From NCBI GenBank assembly GCA_036362985.1, contig JAYGXS010000002.1, positions 93,300,865-93,364,864 on the forward strand: 64,000 nt of DNA. The letters are read 5' to 3'. The notes under the pieces were generated by a model that did no database searches, was not told the origin of the DNA, and saw nothing but the letters and a program-made list of their open reading frames with translations. Of the stretch, positions 34,440 to 45,675 are shown piece by piece. A program made the position numbers and the translations under genes. Positions within the stretch are counted from its first letter, which is position 1; every line of letters starts with the position of its first letter. Origin of the DNA: Ligula intestinalis. Lineage: Eukaryota; Platyhelminthes; Cestoda; Diphyllobothriidea; Diphyllobothriidae.

Positions 34440-37400
34440 ATGGGTGATTCATAGTAATTCTTAAAGATCGAGTACGTATTTGTCTGGTAGGAATTAGTCT
34501 TCAGAGTATAAGGAAGATTTAGTGTTTTGATAGGCGAAGGTGTCGGCCAGTTAGCATAAAGAATGGAGCATATCCGATCGAATGGTGCATTGCAGTGCGG
34601 AAAGCCATAAATCCGTATGTTAATAAGGTATCGCACTCGTGGGGGTGATGATCTTCTGTGAAGACTTTTAACTGATTAATCAATGTTTTGTAGGTACGTT
34701 CTACCTGTGCATTGCCTTCAGGATGGAAAGGCATTGTTCGCGTTTTTTTTCGCAAGTAGTAGGTCACATACATTTCTGATTAGTTTACTCTCAAATTTGG
34801 CTCCGCGATCAGTGTTGGGAGAGCGGGGCACCAAAGCGACAAAACTATTCACTGAATAGTGTTGTCGCCACCGAAGCTGTATCTTACTTCCGCAGTGGTT
34901 TAGCCTCTGCCCACTTGGTACAGTTCTTACTTGTGCTTGTTACAGCAGTGATCACGCCTGATCTAGCCGGTCTGAATGAGATCACCGACGATACCTCCCC
35001 ATGCGTGGGGATTGGCGGTAGCGGATCTGGAGAGCTCCATCCAGTCTCTTCTTCAGCGCTGGAGACCGAATACAGAAGGTCCGAAAACCACTTCAATGTT
35101 CTGACGGACTGAGTTGAGCCAGGTTTTGAGTGGACCCCCTCTTCGACGTTTCCAATTATGTAACGGTTTCAAGTCGAGGGCAGTAGCACTAAGCTCCTAA
35201 GGTTGATCACGAAAACGTGTCTGAACCACTTCAGTCGTCTTTTTTAAATGGCTTCGGATACCCTTGGGTTTTTTTTCGCAGCTAGTGAGGACTGATGGAT
35301 TTGGAACGAAGTCAGTGTACTTTACTCGAAGGATGGTCCTGAAGCAGTTGTGGTCAAAGACTTTCATCTTCCGTTCATCTTCTATGTGCATAACCAAACA
35401 TTTGCATCCGTATATGAGAACGAAGCGCACAAATGCACAGTATACGTGGGCGTTTGTGGAAATGGAAATATCGCATCAGGTCCATAGGCACTTCTGAATG
35501 CTGAATAAACATCGTCCTGCTGCGTCAATTTGAGAGACAATGTCATCTTTACTCTTTCCATTCGGCAGTACCCTTGCTCAGAGGTATTTGAAATTGTTCA
35601 CTTCTTCAAATTGACAGCCACTTATCCCGAAAGGTACCTTCTCTTGGGCAGCAATGCAGCATGAAAGCACTTTGGTCTTCCCAGGCTTTATGGCTAAACC
35701 AACCGATTTTGCTACCTCGTTCACCCGTGACACCATAGACTGTAGATCACTTAAACTCAATGTAGTTGTCAGGCCTATTGTACCTGAGATTTCTTGAGAA
35801 TTTTGAGTACGGATGGGTCCCCAACCACCGCACGGATTGATTTTTCGAAATTTTCTTCTCTAGCACTTTGGCTCAACAGCATAACAACAAGACAGCGGTG
35901 GCAAGCGAGCTTATTTGATGACGATTCCCACTCGCCATGTGTTAGCGCAATCGTCAGGTTTGCGAAACTTTATAGGCTTTTGGCTTGCCAGACCTCAGCC
36001 GCCGCACCCTGGTAGCACTGCCGCTGCTGTTTCACGACTGCTTATTCGTCATACCCGACAGTCCACTTATTTTACAGCTAACCTTCATTAAAGGTAGTTG
36101 CGCCTGTGGATGCGCCGGGAAACCAGCAGCTAGGCTAACGTAGTCAACCATTACTAGTATCTATCTATTACCGGTGTTTGCGTAGGGTAGTGGATTTACT
36201 ATGTCAATGCTAAGTCATTGGAATGGGAATCCAGTAGGTATCGATTCTAATGGCACCTTTGGTTTTGAGCTAGATCAGTTGAAGGAAGCACATGTTGACC
36301 AAGTATTGCAGAAGATGGCTACTTGTACCCGTAAGTGGGACTGCTAGTATTGAAGTCTAATGGGCGTTTCCGTTTTGAACTGTCCGACGTGGCCTAGTTC
36401 TCGGTGGATGCCTTCTATCACGGGCCGTGTTAGGAAGCCTCGGGGTCGGCTGTGTGTTTTATCTTTGAAAAAGAGTATTTTGTTATCTATAAATAGACGT
36501 GGCTATTGTGTTCGAAGTATTGTAGCATTTTTAGGGGTTCGACGATGTCAGCCTGTAAACTGATGGTCGTAGACGATGGCCGTATCGGGATCTGTACTTT
36601 GAGCTTTAGTCCAACAGTGATGAGTCGGTTCACTAATCTGAATGGCTGAGATCCTATTTTCCTTGACAGTAAGTTTCTCTGAGGGTCGTCTGGACATTGC
36701 CTCTGCATTAGTATGGGGCTAATTTTCCTTCCGTCTCTTTCATTGATCGAAGCCATTGTAGAGCTTTCTAGTCTGTTAGTATGATGAAATGAAAGCCTAT
36801 TAGAAACAAGGTGAACTGCTTGATGAATGTGATCAGGGTGAAGAGTTCACGCCTGTGTTCAGTAGTTACGCCGAGGCTTAGTTTGTATTTTACTTGCATA
36901 ACAGACAGGTCGCTCCACTCTTGTAATGTCGCATTGGGAAAGGACCACCCGTATCGCAAACTCGCTTGTATCTTGTTGTTTATCGGGTAACTTTGGTATA
37001 GGGGTGGTTATCAGTCAGGCTTTCAGTTCGTCAAATTCTTCTTGGCTGTCATTGATCCATTTGACTTTTTTCTCAGTGAATGTGTGCAGTGGCCGTGCGA
37101 TCTCGGCATAGTGAAGTAAAAACCTTTGGTAGTATGGTACTACTCTGGCGAAATTCTGAACTTCGGTGGGTGTTTGTAATATGGGCCAAGGTTTTATCAT
37201 CACTACTTTGTCGGGTGACGCGCAAATGCTGTCTGTACTCAATTTATTTCCAAAGATAGCTACTTGCTTCTGTAAAACTTGAATTTGTACGGGTTAAACC
37301 GCAGACCTGTCTCTCATAACGTGACCGGGACTGCTATTAAAGTAGCATCATGGTGAGCGATTGTGTCGCAGAATAAAATGAAATAGGTCCAGTGTATTAG

Positions 37401-37530
37401 TGCGTTCGATGTCGGGGTCTTCACGTAATATCCCTTCGATATGAGCGAATGGCATAGCAACTGCAGCTGCAATCGAGGCAATTATTGCTCCCTCATCTAG
37501 GTGTACCGCGGTAGGTTGTTGGGTTAGTGA
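34440..37530 (-). mobile_element. Ty3/gypsy LTR retrotransposon, decayed pol
   Basis: On the minus strand, in transcription order: the end of the RT and its connection (CASPDKVVMIKPWPILQTPT, EVQNFARVVPYYQRFLLHYA; 37242-37015), the RNase H end with NADAMSRRP-like residues (about 36715), the integrase zinc-binding part (VIEGIHRELGHVGQFKTE; about 36400), the start of the integrase core (LSIDIVNPLPYANTGNR, ILVMVDY; about 36200-36138), then after an insertion TKWAEAKPLRK (34920), TMPFHPEGNAQVERTYKTLI and FFMLTGRHLRL (34773-34530). Stops and frame changes are frequent. No LTR was identified, and protease and gag were not recognised. The right limit is uncertain. Confidence 0.75.
34925..36137 (-). 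mobile_element. RTE-like non-LTR fragment inserted in the gypsy integrase
   Basis: The gypsy reading MVDY at 36138 resumes as TKWAEAKPL at about 34920, so the roughly 1.2 kb between them was inserted. On the minus strand it reads an RTE-type RT C-terminal region: LSDLQSMVSRVNEVAKSVGL, IKPGKTKVLSC, GCQFEEVNNFKYL (35760-35580), then VRFVLIYGCKCLVMHIEDER and RTILRVKYTDFVPNPSVLTS, ending with SSAEEETGWSSPDPLPPIPT. A 5' non-coding part (35800-36137) is present but most of the ORF is deleted. A related fragment lies at 47930-48540. Target duplication is not obvious. Confidence 0.7.
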
Positions 37531-38189
37531 CAAAATAATTCTTTGCTAGGACGTCATTCCATGACAAAATTGAGGAAAATATAAACCCGTGTTGTCTAAC
37601 AGTTCTGTGGAATACTTTTGGTAATTTGAGAGGGCTGGAGGTCGTAAGTTGCGACCCATTGACCGTTAATATTGGGGTACATTGTCAGTTGCCTTCGCTT
37701 CCTGTAGATAATTGTTTGGAACTACGCGGCCGTTATCTTAAAACGATGTGGTGCCTGTATCGACTTATGTTTTCACTAAACGATCGAAAACTAACTGCAG
37801 TATAAAACATGGTATTTACATGAAATATGTCAATGCAAGTAAGAATGCATAAGGTACTGACCGTTTCCTCTGTCGCAGTTTGCTTGTCGATCTTTGGGTG
37901 GGCCTACATTTTCTAGGTTTCTAGCCGGGTTCAACCCAGTCGTCAGTATGCATTCCGTGAATAAGAAGGGAAAGCGTCCCCATTGAATCTTGGAATGGTT
38001 GAATTTCTTACGTTTCCTCGATTGGCACACGGGTGCCAGGGCCTCTGGCTATAATAAAAGCACCCTCAAAAGTCGCTTTTTATGTACTGTAGCAAGTGGC
38101 ATCAATACTGAGTTCGTTGAACTAGATTGGCACAAACAGAACTGACCTCGATCTCAGAGATTAACAAAGGGCTTTTGTTCTGCCTTTCT
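37531..38189. other. No recognised feature
   Basis: Between the gypsy remnant and the next PLE. A minus-strand frame at 38030-37830 (basic N-terminus) could belong to either element but carries no diagnostic motif. Confidence 0.35.
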
Positions 38190-39590
38190 TTAAGTGCAAG
38201 TAAGGACGGGTGCTATTGTCCCCCACCACAGTAATGACGCGGGCTTGTAGGCGATGGAGGTGCCGAAACGACTTAGTTGCCGCGATATATTTTCAGATAT
38301 TCTATTTATTTAGGATAGAGAATAAATTTCCGTGGCACTATATCTCCATTGGGAGGGAGTTTCGTGTAATTTTTGACGAAGTTTGTCGGATATCCGTTGG
38401 TCCAGAAGAATTTGTACAAATATGCTAGTTCTATCTTGAGGAAACAATCGTTACGGCAGTAATGGTAGGCATGTTGAACAGGAGTAAGAATACAGTTTAT
38501 TTTATGGGCCACAGGATTTTTATTCCTATAGTTAAGGATGGTTTTTGCAGCGGAGTCTTTTCAGTAGACGCTTGTTGCGAGTTCACCATCCGTGGGTCCT
38601 TGTATTCTCACGTCCAGGAATGGGAACGTATATCATGTTGCCTCTTCGCGGGTAAATTGTATCTCTGAGAAGACCCCATTTAGACTCTAGCGCAGCCGTT
38701 TAACGTCGAAAGTCTCTATGATGACGAATGTGTCATAAACGTAGCGGAGCCACATTTTTGGTTTGACAAATCAAAACACTTCCTTTTCTAGTTCCTATAA
38801 GACAAGTGTGGCAAGTAGCCCGGATATGAGCGAGCCCATTGCTTGCTGGTAGTACTTTGCATCAAAATGGCATGTACAATACGTGTTGTTTTGGAATATC
38901 AATAGAATTTTCGTCTAAGCGCCGCCCTATACTATCAATGTTCAAGTCGTGCGTTATAGAAAAAAACAGGGAAACAACGTCAAACTACATAATACATTCG
39001 TCAGGATTTACTTAGAGTCCTTGAATTCTATGCAGGAATGTCTGTGAATTTTGGACGCTGTATTGCGGTCCATCACTTTGGTGCTTTACTTTCTGTAAAG
39101 CCATTTGGCGAGATTGAAGTTGGGATATACAATTAGTGGCACTATCATCCTCAATGGTGCATCAGCATTTTCCACTTTTGGAGGGTCATACGCATGTGCG
39201 ATACGAGGGCCGCTAAGGTTGATAACTTCGGCGTCCCCCGGGGGTGATGAGTTTTAACCGAGAAAGATCCTTCACCTTCTTCATAACAGCGGTTTGCTTT
39301 TTAGTTGAGTCTGCATCGAGTGGTGTGTAGGCCTCTATGCCATTGAAGACTTGGTTTGCCTTGCTGGCGTAGTTGGTCTTTTCCATGACGGCAGTTACAC
39401 TACCGTTGTCGGCTGACACATTGGTTATACTGTAATCAGACTTCAGTGAAAGAAGCCCCTTTCTCTCTTCGATTGCTAAGGTTTGGTGGTATTTCTTCTG
39501 CCGGAGGAGACCTGTTGCACAGCTGCGTATATCCGTGCGCATATCGTCAGGGAAGATGGAGGCCAGTTGGAGGGACTGGAGATTGACTAG
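38190..39590 (-). pseudogene. Penelope-like element RT, minus-strand copy
   Basis: In transcription order, frame 39542-39213 carries the N-terminal RT region (VSADNGSVTAVMEKTNYASK, ANQVFNGIEAYTPLDADSTK, KVKDLSRLKLITP). It is followed across stops by NADAPLRMIVPLIVYPNFNL, AKWLYRK, MGSLISGLLATLVL, LRYVYDTFVII (YVDD changed to YVYD), NPVAHKINCILTPVQHAYHY, and WTNGYPTNFVKNY near 38400. The linker ISRQLSRFGTSIAYKPAS follows near 38290. The GIY-YIG domain is absent. It lies head to head with the plus-strand PLE at 39.8 kb. Catalytic change and stops make it dead. Confidence 0.8.
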
Positions 39591-39829
39591 AAAGTAAGTT
39601 GGTGTCGCATCGGGATGGCTAAATTGTATTCCTTTTGACAGGAAGTTTGATTAAACAGATGTCAGGACCCTTCTTGATAGGTTGATGACTCTTTCACATG
39701 TTGCTTCCACTAGTAGGAATGAAAAGTGATTTGAGTTTCCCCTGTAGATCAGCTCACTTCTTCCTTTTGGCACACTTTGTAGTGACATTTATTCTTTTAG
39801 GTACCTCTTCGAAAAGATTTTCAGGCAAA

Positions 39830-40690
39830 CACGAGTGTAGTCTGTATCGTAGTCGTGTAGTGTATTCTGAAGTCATTTCAGTCACAGTAGGAATGTGTTC
39901 TCTTCCCTACGTGAATCGAATACCTGAAACAAAATCTCGGCAACAAAATCGTTTCGGCATATCCATCGCCTACAAGCCCGCTTCCTCGCTGCGTGCAAGT
40001 CTATGTCAAGTTGAGGACCCCCTACCCGTAGAACATCTGACTGATGTCATTTACCGCATACCATGCGCCGGTGGCACTTGCGTTTATATTGGCCAAATAG
40101 GCCGACGTATTGAGACTCGAATCAAGGAACATAAGTTAGTTGTTCGCCGACGGGACCCTTTATCGCTCACTTGAGTGTGATCACTGATTCAATTTGGAAG
40201 GCACCGAGGTGATCGCCATGGCAAATACGGGGCAAGCGAGAGAATTCATCGAAGCTTGGCACTCCAGACCGGCTAGTATTAACAGACACGTAGAGCTTGA
40301 TTCACACTATGCTGATTATTGTGCATGGTCCACTAACCTGCGTCCAGCCCGAAACCACAGCAGGCTGTCCGTGCTCTGTCAAGTAGAACTGAACTGACTC
40401 TGAACTTCCCCCCTCCCTCGAACACGTGGCCCACAATCCAAACGTTAACACCTCCCTCCCTTACCAGCACAACCTATCGACGCAAGAGTCACGTAGCCAT
40501 AACCCTCCCGCCCAATCTCACCCCCTTTGGCGTAATTTCTGCCCCCAAAACCTCTAGTGCGACATTCCCAGCCCTCACTTTTCATTTAGTCTGATGACGA
40601 ATAAATGAAACCTGTTCGAAAATTTACGAGTACAACTCGATTTTCCGAAGATCTTTTTTCTTTTCATAACATCGTCTCGGAATATAAGTG
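39830..40690 (+). pseudogene. Penelope-like element, GIY-YIG end (same family as 1150-2100)
   Basis: Frame 39698-40174 contains SLPYVNRIPETKSRQQNRFG, ISIAYKPASSLRAS and the GIY-YIG signature VIYRIPCAGGTCVYIGQIGR with ETRIKEHK. After a frameshift, frame 40194-40397 continues EVIAMANTGQAREFIEAW and ASINRHVELD. The C-rich 3' UTR and the CTGATGACGAA hairpin (40591 on) match 1800-2056. RT is missing from this copy. Its 5' end near 39.7 kb faces the 5' end of the minus-strand PLE, the head-to-head layout often seen for PLEs. Confidence 0.85.
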
Positions 40691-41658
40691 ACTTCACTTT
40701 TCGGTAGGATTGTGTTAAGGGGTCGTGTGAGTGCGCGCGAAGCGCGCCCAACTCCAAAACGGGAGAGTGGTAATAGGGGAAAGTATGGGTGGGGCATATC
40801 AGGGGAAGAGAGAGAGTGAAATAATTCCAAAAAATAAGAAAATTACGTAAGAACGCCTAAATTTGTTTTACTGCACTACAAATCGGCTTAGAAATTGGTT
40901 TTTTGAGTAATAAAAGGGAAAAAAGCAGCGTGTAAACCAAGAAAATCAAGTTGTGAAAGGTAATTGGACGAAAAGTATTCAAGGAATTGAATATACGGTC
41001 TCAAGGACACGCAAAGCCGAGCCGCTGCGCTGGCGACCAATGAAATACCAGCAAAAATATGCGTGAAGTAGGAAGCCAGGCAGACGTATGGGAAATAACC
41101 AGGTAAGTACTGCTTCTGCTTAACGAAGCGCATGTTAATAACTGAAATTAGTGGACTTAATTTAATTGAATTGTTCCTTGAAATCGCTGATAAAATTAAT
41201 GGGATGGTTTGGGGTAAGGAGCACGAACGGGTGCGCAAAATTAGGACATCTAGCTGGTTTTCTGTCTTTTCTAGCAAGAACGCGTGGACGCTATCCGGAG
41301 AAGCCGATTTTGCAACGGTCGGCAGCCAGACTGACATATCTGGAGCTATCAGGTATGATCCTAACTGGGCCTGCGGTAAGCTCGTTTAGTGCGCAATTAG
41401 TCTGCCATTATAATCGAAGGTCTAAGCATAAATATACTGCGTACGCAACCAAAGCAAAAACTATGAGCTTTTTTACCTTCCCACACAGCTTTAGAAGAAT
41501 GCAAACTACGGAAGCCAATTTTTCGACAGAAACCCCGTCCAATTCTCCATTGAACAGCACACAGCACGCAGAGCCTTGCCTGCCAGTTAACCGACAAAGA
41601 AGGTAAGCCGAAAGACGTCTGGGTGTACAGGAACAGAATATAAGAGGGGGAACATTGT
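40691..41658. other. Unassigned; possible 5' region of the Merlin gene
   Basis: Overlapping frames of 85-150 codons on both strands (40888-41337 minus; 41132-41389 and 41166-41606 plus) have no motifs I recognise. The region could hold upstream exons or the promoter of the Merlin-like gene, but the sequence does not show this directly. Confidence 0.35.
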
Positions 41659-43304
41659 GTGGCGAAAGGGAAGAGGGGCAAGAAGATGACCCAACCAAGA
41701 TGGTTACGGCCCACCTCGGTTAGTAAGCTTGGCCTACGGGGGGGCAGAGTATTTAAGGATGAGTCTAAAAGTGCACGCGTTTTATACTTTAGCCCGGACC
41801 ACAGGTCACCGAGGTCCCTACGATTGGGCCAACCGACATCAGACAATAGGCTTCTGCAAACCATCAATTCGGCCGAATTGGTGCCCTACCTCCGCAGCAG
41901 AAGTCTCCTATCAACGGACTTACGGTGCTCTTGCGGTGGACGAATGTCCTTGCAGAAGTATGCGCAGGACGGAGACGGACACATCTTCAGGTGCGCTCTG
42001 TGCCTCAGCAAACAATCTGTGCGGATGAATTCTATTTTTTATGGAACCTGGTTAACCTTGCATAAGCTAGCAAATATGTGCCTGGCATTTGTTGCCGGCA
42101 GAACGGTACAGGAAGCGGAAGCAGTCTGTGGAGTATCCCTAAAAGCGGCCGTAAACTGGTTTGCAATTTGTAGCAACGTCTGTTCCAACACCCTGAACAG
42201 GGTAGCTTCGCACGTTGGTGGACCGTGCATTTAAGTGCAGGTGGATGAGTCGATGATGACCCGCCGTAATTACAACCGAGGGCGAAAAGTGCGGCAATTT
42301 TGGGGAATCGGTATGTACGACACTGTCAAGAGAAGGGCAGTGTGCGAACAACTGAGCAGCCGCTCTGCGTCGTCCCTCTGCAGTGTCATATGCCGGAGAG
42401 TGAAGCACGGCAATGAAATCGTGACAGACTGTTGGAGCAGCTATAGTAAGCTGAAGGCAATGGGTTATTCGCATTACACGGTAAACCACACTGAGAACTT
42501 TGTAGACCCAATTACGGACAAGCACACGCAAGCCATTGAGGCGTTTTGGAGTCGACTTAAACGGGGTCTGCGCCAAAGTGGACCTATTCCAGGAAGGTCC
42601 GTTTGGGCACACGTTGAGGAAATCCAATACCGAATGTGGTTTGCCTTCCAAATGAATAAAGTGCCGGAAGCTTGGGATACTTTCTGCAACCACATAGCTC
42701 ATCTGTACCCCGTGAATATGACGGAAGGTATAAATTTTTCCTACGGCACCTAACCATTACCCAACAGAAGCAAAGCTGTGCACCCGAAAACGACTGGCAA
42801 ACAAAAACCTCAATCCGGTGACTTGCTGCCTCCTGCGGTTAGAGGAAATGGAGGACATGAACATGCAAGTAGATGGCGGAAACGAAGGCGAACCCAGCGG
42901 ATCGGGTAAGAGTTTAATGCATGTAAAACTATTCGCAATATCAGATTATGTGGAGGAAAAGACGGTGCGGTTGGGCGGAACGCCTACGGTTTCCAAAGAC
43001 ATAAGGCAATACCCAGCAATCGCAACGCATGTGTCAGGAAGGTTGAGTGAAGATGCTGGTGCGGAGTTGGATAGCTTTCATAAAGGTGAGTTTTAGGAAA
43101 TTTTGTCGTAATAGTTTCTTTGTTGCAGGTGCAATCGAGCAATGCGGCAACCACTTAACGACTAGCAAAGAAAGCGAAGATCGCCACGCATCGAAGGAAG
43201 GCTGCGGCGGAAGCGACGAGAGAAACATATCAAAATTACCCGGGGGGAAGGTAAAATGGATAACTCATAATTCAGCTCGTAGCATGTGCCGCAGCCAAAA
43301 CTGA
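41659..43304 (+). CDS. Merlin-like (IS1595/ISXO2-type) transposase gene with micro-introns
   Basis: Proposed exons are 41659-42727 (true start uncertain; similarity begins near 41860), 42768-43085 and 43129-43304. Exon 1 holds a zinc ribbon (CSCGG...CALC), a helix-turn-helix-like region (VQEAEAVCGVSLKAAVNWF) and the DDE core: VQVDESMMTRRNYNRGRKV, EIVTDCWSSYSKLKAMGY, HYTVNHTENFVDPITDKHTQ and AIEAFWSRLKRGLRQSGP. The two introns are 40 and 43 bp (GTATAA...CCAACAG; GTGAGT...TTGCAG), both phase 1, and joining restores one frame. The joined C-terminal part (KRLANKNLNP, acidic MEDMNMQVDGGNEGEPSGSG, then a His/Lys/Glu-rich end) extends past usual transposase length. One in-frame TAA (42232-42234) lies before VQVDES. 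Most likely a slightly damaged Merlin element; domestication is possible but unproven. Confidence 0.7.
42728..42767 (+). other. Micro-intron 1 of the Merlin-like gene (40 bp)
   Basis: It starts GTATAA after GAAG and ends CCAACAG. It interrupts the codon after YPVNMTE in phase 1. The copy at 45.7 kb has a 41-bp GT...AG interval at the same codon offset and phase, and the downstream frames share KR..NKNL. That conservation is the main support. Confidence 0.7.
43086..43128 (+). other. Micro-intron 2 of the Merlin-like gene (43 bp)
   Basis: AAAG|GTGAGT donor and a T-rich TTCTTTGTTGCAG acceptor. Without splicing the frame stops at 43096; splicing carries it on to 43304. Confidence 0.6.
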
Positions 43305-44300
43305 ACGGCGCAACGGCAAGTTTACTGCAGGCGGGTGGCCGAAAGGAAAAAGAAGCGGAGGAAGCTGGATCGACGAGAGTCCAATGCAATGAAAGAATAA
43401 GAATGCGGATGCTGCCACAGGTAAGACCGCTAAGCGAAAGCTATAGTAGTTGTAGGCACCCGTGTAGAAAGAACGAGCCAACCGAAGCCACCGCATGCGG
43501 TCGAAGGGGAACGGCTAAACAGCGCGGAAGGAGGCCGTTTGTTAATATTTTTCTGTAAATGTTATTTTGTGTGAGTAAAAGGAAACACTGAATTACAAGT
43601 TTTTGAGGTGTAGGCAAGGAAATGGGACTTATTCCGTCGGCATTTTACAGAGGCTTAGTCGGCGGATTATGAAAAGTGTAACCGAGGTGAACTGTTGTGG
43701 TAAACCTAAATGACGCGGAGCATGGGGACAGTAATTGAGACGCTAGAAGATCCCTAAGTATGGGACCGCAGAGTTAGCGGCTACAGCCGAAGCTGTACCA
43801 AGAAACGACCGGTAACAAGAGATTCGACCGTACCGATTAACCTAAGAGTAAACTGCACTATTCACTCTTAAGTTAGTTGGTTAGTAGCCCAAGTTGAATC
43901 AGGGGTTCCCACCGGAGTCCAAACGGGGTGCAGTTGGGGAGAGTGAGAAAAGTCGTGACCTTGGCTGGCTTGAGCCAAAGATTGGGGGGGCGTGAGTTGG
44001 GTGCCTGGGCGGGAACTGCAGACGATCAGATGGTGGCAGGCATGCGGCGAGACGCAACAGTCGGGACGACAGTAGGGTGTAGGCGAGTCCATCCGGCGTT
44101 AATGCTGGCGAATGAGCATAAGTTAGCCACTGAGTTGCTGTGCCAGAGCACAATGAGTCACCCGGGGGGGGGTGACGTCCCGAGGTAGCAACCGTCAACG
44201 GATAGTAACCCAGAAGGACTGGGGGATGGTAGCAGGACCTTGGTGAAATGGCTCACTGTGCTTGCAGCCTCCCTCGCCTGGTTAGCAAACGTGCAGAGAT
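43305..44300. other. Region downstream of the Merlin-like gene
   Basis: GC-richer than most of the window, with short frames on both strands and a G-run (GGGGGGGG at about 44164-44171). It may be the 3' part of the transposon. I found no terminal inverted repeat and no coding motif. Confidence 0.35.
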
Positions 44301-44922
44301 TCGGTCGGATTGTTCAACCGAAGACTGTACGGCACTCCTCACTCGACCGCGTGGACGGTGAGGAATAGACAAGTTCGTTGATCGTAGGGATCATGTCCGT
44401 TCCCGCTCAGGAACACAATGGCTTCGAGAAAACGGTCAGTCCAAGATAAAGTGGGTAAGAAGGGCAGAAGCGGAGGGCAAACGGTAAGACGCTCGAGGCA
44501 CTTGGGAAATTAGGAAGAATGAGACAATGTGCGATGCCGCACCAGGAAACGTCCTAGGTCAGGAGGTTCAGTCAGATTGTCCTGCAGAAGACCTAACCGC
44601 ACACCTTAGTCGTCCGCGTGGGTGGAGCGGAAAAGACATGGTTGGTGACTATCGGATTAAGTCCGTTCCGGCTCAGCAAAACGTCTCCCAGAAAGCGGCC
44701 GACAAACGATAAAGTGAGAATGAAGGGCAGAGGCGGGCGGCACACGTGATGACGATAGAGGAACTAGGTAAATTTGGAAGGATGAGTCAATGCGTGAAGT
44801 CCCGTAGGAACTCTAGCCGGGATAACGTTAACCGTGGTAAATGCGCGGACTGCTACATTCACTCGTCCGCGTGGACGTGTAGGAGAGCCCGAAATGTGCT
44901 CGAGTCACGGGATCAGCAAATG
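44301..44922 (+). repeat. Degenerate tandem repeat, about 266-bp spacing
   Basis: Two diverged full units (44301-44553 and 44567-44812) and part of a third (44826-44922) align. Shared landmarks are (T/C)AGATTGT or CGGATTGT, the CGCGTGGACG/CGCGTGGGTG block, GTCCGTTCC(C/G)GCTCAG, GATAAAGTG(G/A), GAAGGGCAGA(A/G)GCGG and GGAA(G/T)(A/G)ATGAG. The CGCGTGG block lies in a hairpin in units 1 and 3 (CCTCAC/GTGAGG; CTACA/TGTAG around GTCC-GCGT-GGAC). It is non-coding and may be part of the flanking Merlin elements. Confidence 0.5.
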
Positions 44923-45093
44923 TAAGCCACCCGAAGGCTACAGAGCAGCATGCTAAGAACTGAGCACATGTCATGTGATCATGAGTTGTGTGATCAGAAA
45001 CCGTATGCCACCCAACGATAGTAGTGTAGCAGGCCAAGAAATGTTCCAAAGCAAAGTAGGAAAATTCCGTAACCTAGAATAACCATCTACTTT

Positions 45094-45221
45094 CAACATT
45101 TAAGTAGGCTTAATTTTCCAGACTTAACAAATTTTTCAAGACGTCCCAATATTTCGCGCGAAATATTGGGACGTCTTGAAAAATTTGTTAAGTCTGGAAA
45201 ATTAAGCCTACTTAAATGTTG
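45094..45221. repeat. Perfect 128-bp palindrome at a gap edge
   Basis: Two 64-bp arms are exact inverse complements with no spacer, centred between 45157 and 45158 (AATATTTCGCGCGAAATATT). The right arm ends at the first N of the following gap. A perfect zero-spacer palindrome touching a gap is more often an assembly artefact than a natural structure. Confidence 0.9.
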
Positions 45222-45621
45222 NNNNNNNNNNNNNNNNNNNNNNNNNNNNNNNNNNNNNNNNNNNNNNNNNNNNNNNNNNNNNNNNNNNNNNNNNNNNNNN
45301 NNNNNNNNNNNNNNNNNNNNNNNNNNNNNNNNNNNNNNNNNNNNNNNNNNNNNNNNNNNNNNNNNNNNNNNNNNNNNNNNNNNNNNNNNNNNNNNNNNNN
45401 NNNNNNNNNNNNNNNNNNNNNNNNNNNNNNNNNNNNNNNNNNNNNNNNNNNNNNNNNNNNNNNNNNNNNNNNNNNNNNNNNNNNNNNNNNNNNNNNNNNN
45501 NNNNNNNNNNNNNNNNNNNNNNNNNNNNNNNNNNNNNNNNNNNNNNNNNNNNNNNNNNNNNNNNNNNNNNNNNNNNNNNNNNNNNNNNNNNNNNNNNNNN
45601 NNNNNNNNNNNNNNNNNNNNN
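45222..45621. other. Assembly gap (400 N)
   Basis: Exactly 400 undetermined bases between the palindrome and the second Merlin copy. Confidence 0.99.
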
Positions 45622-45675
45622 GGTAGTGGTATTGTTTGCATATGAAAAAACGCACAATGTGTTTATTTCTTACAG

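Noticed and set aside
41397..41867. 156-codon minus-strand frame over the start of the Merlin gene
   Set aside because: It is antisense to the transposase N-terminal region, with no motif, start context or homologous frame in the second copy.
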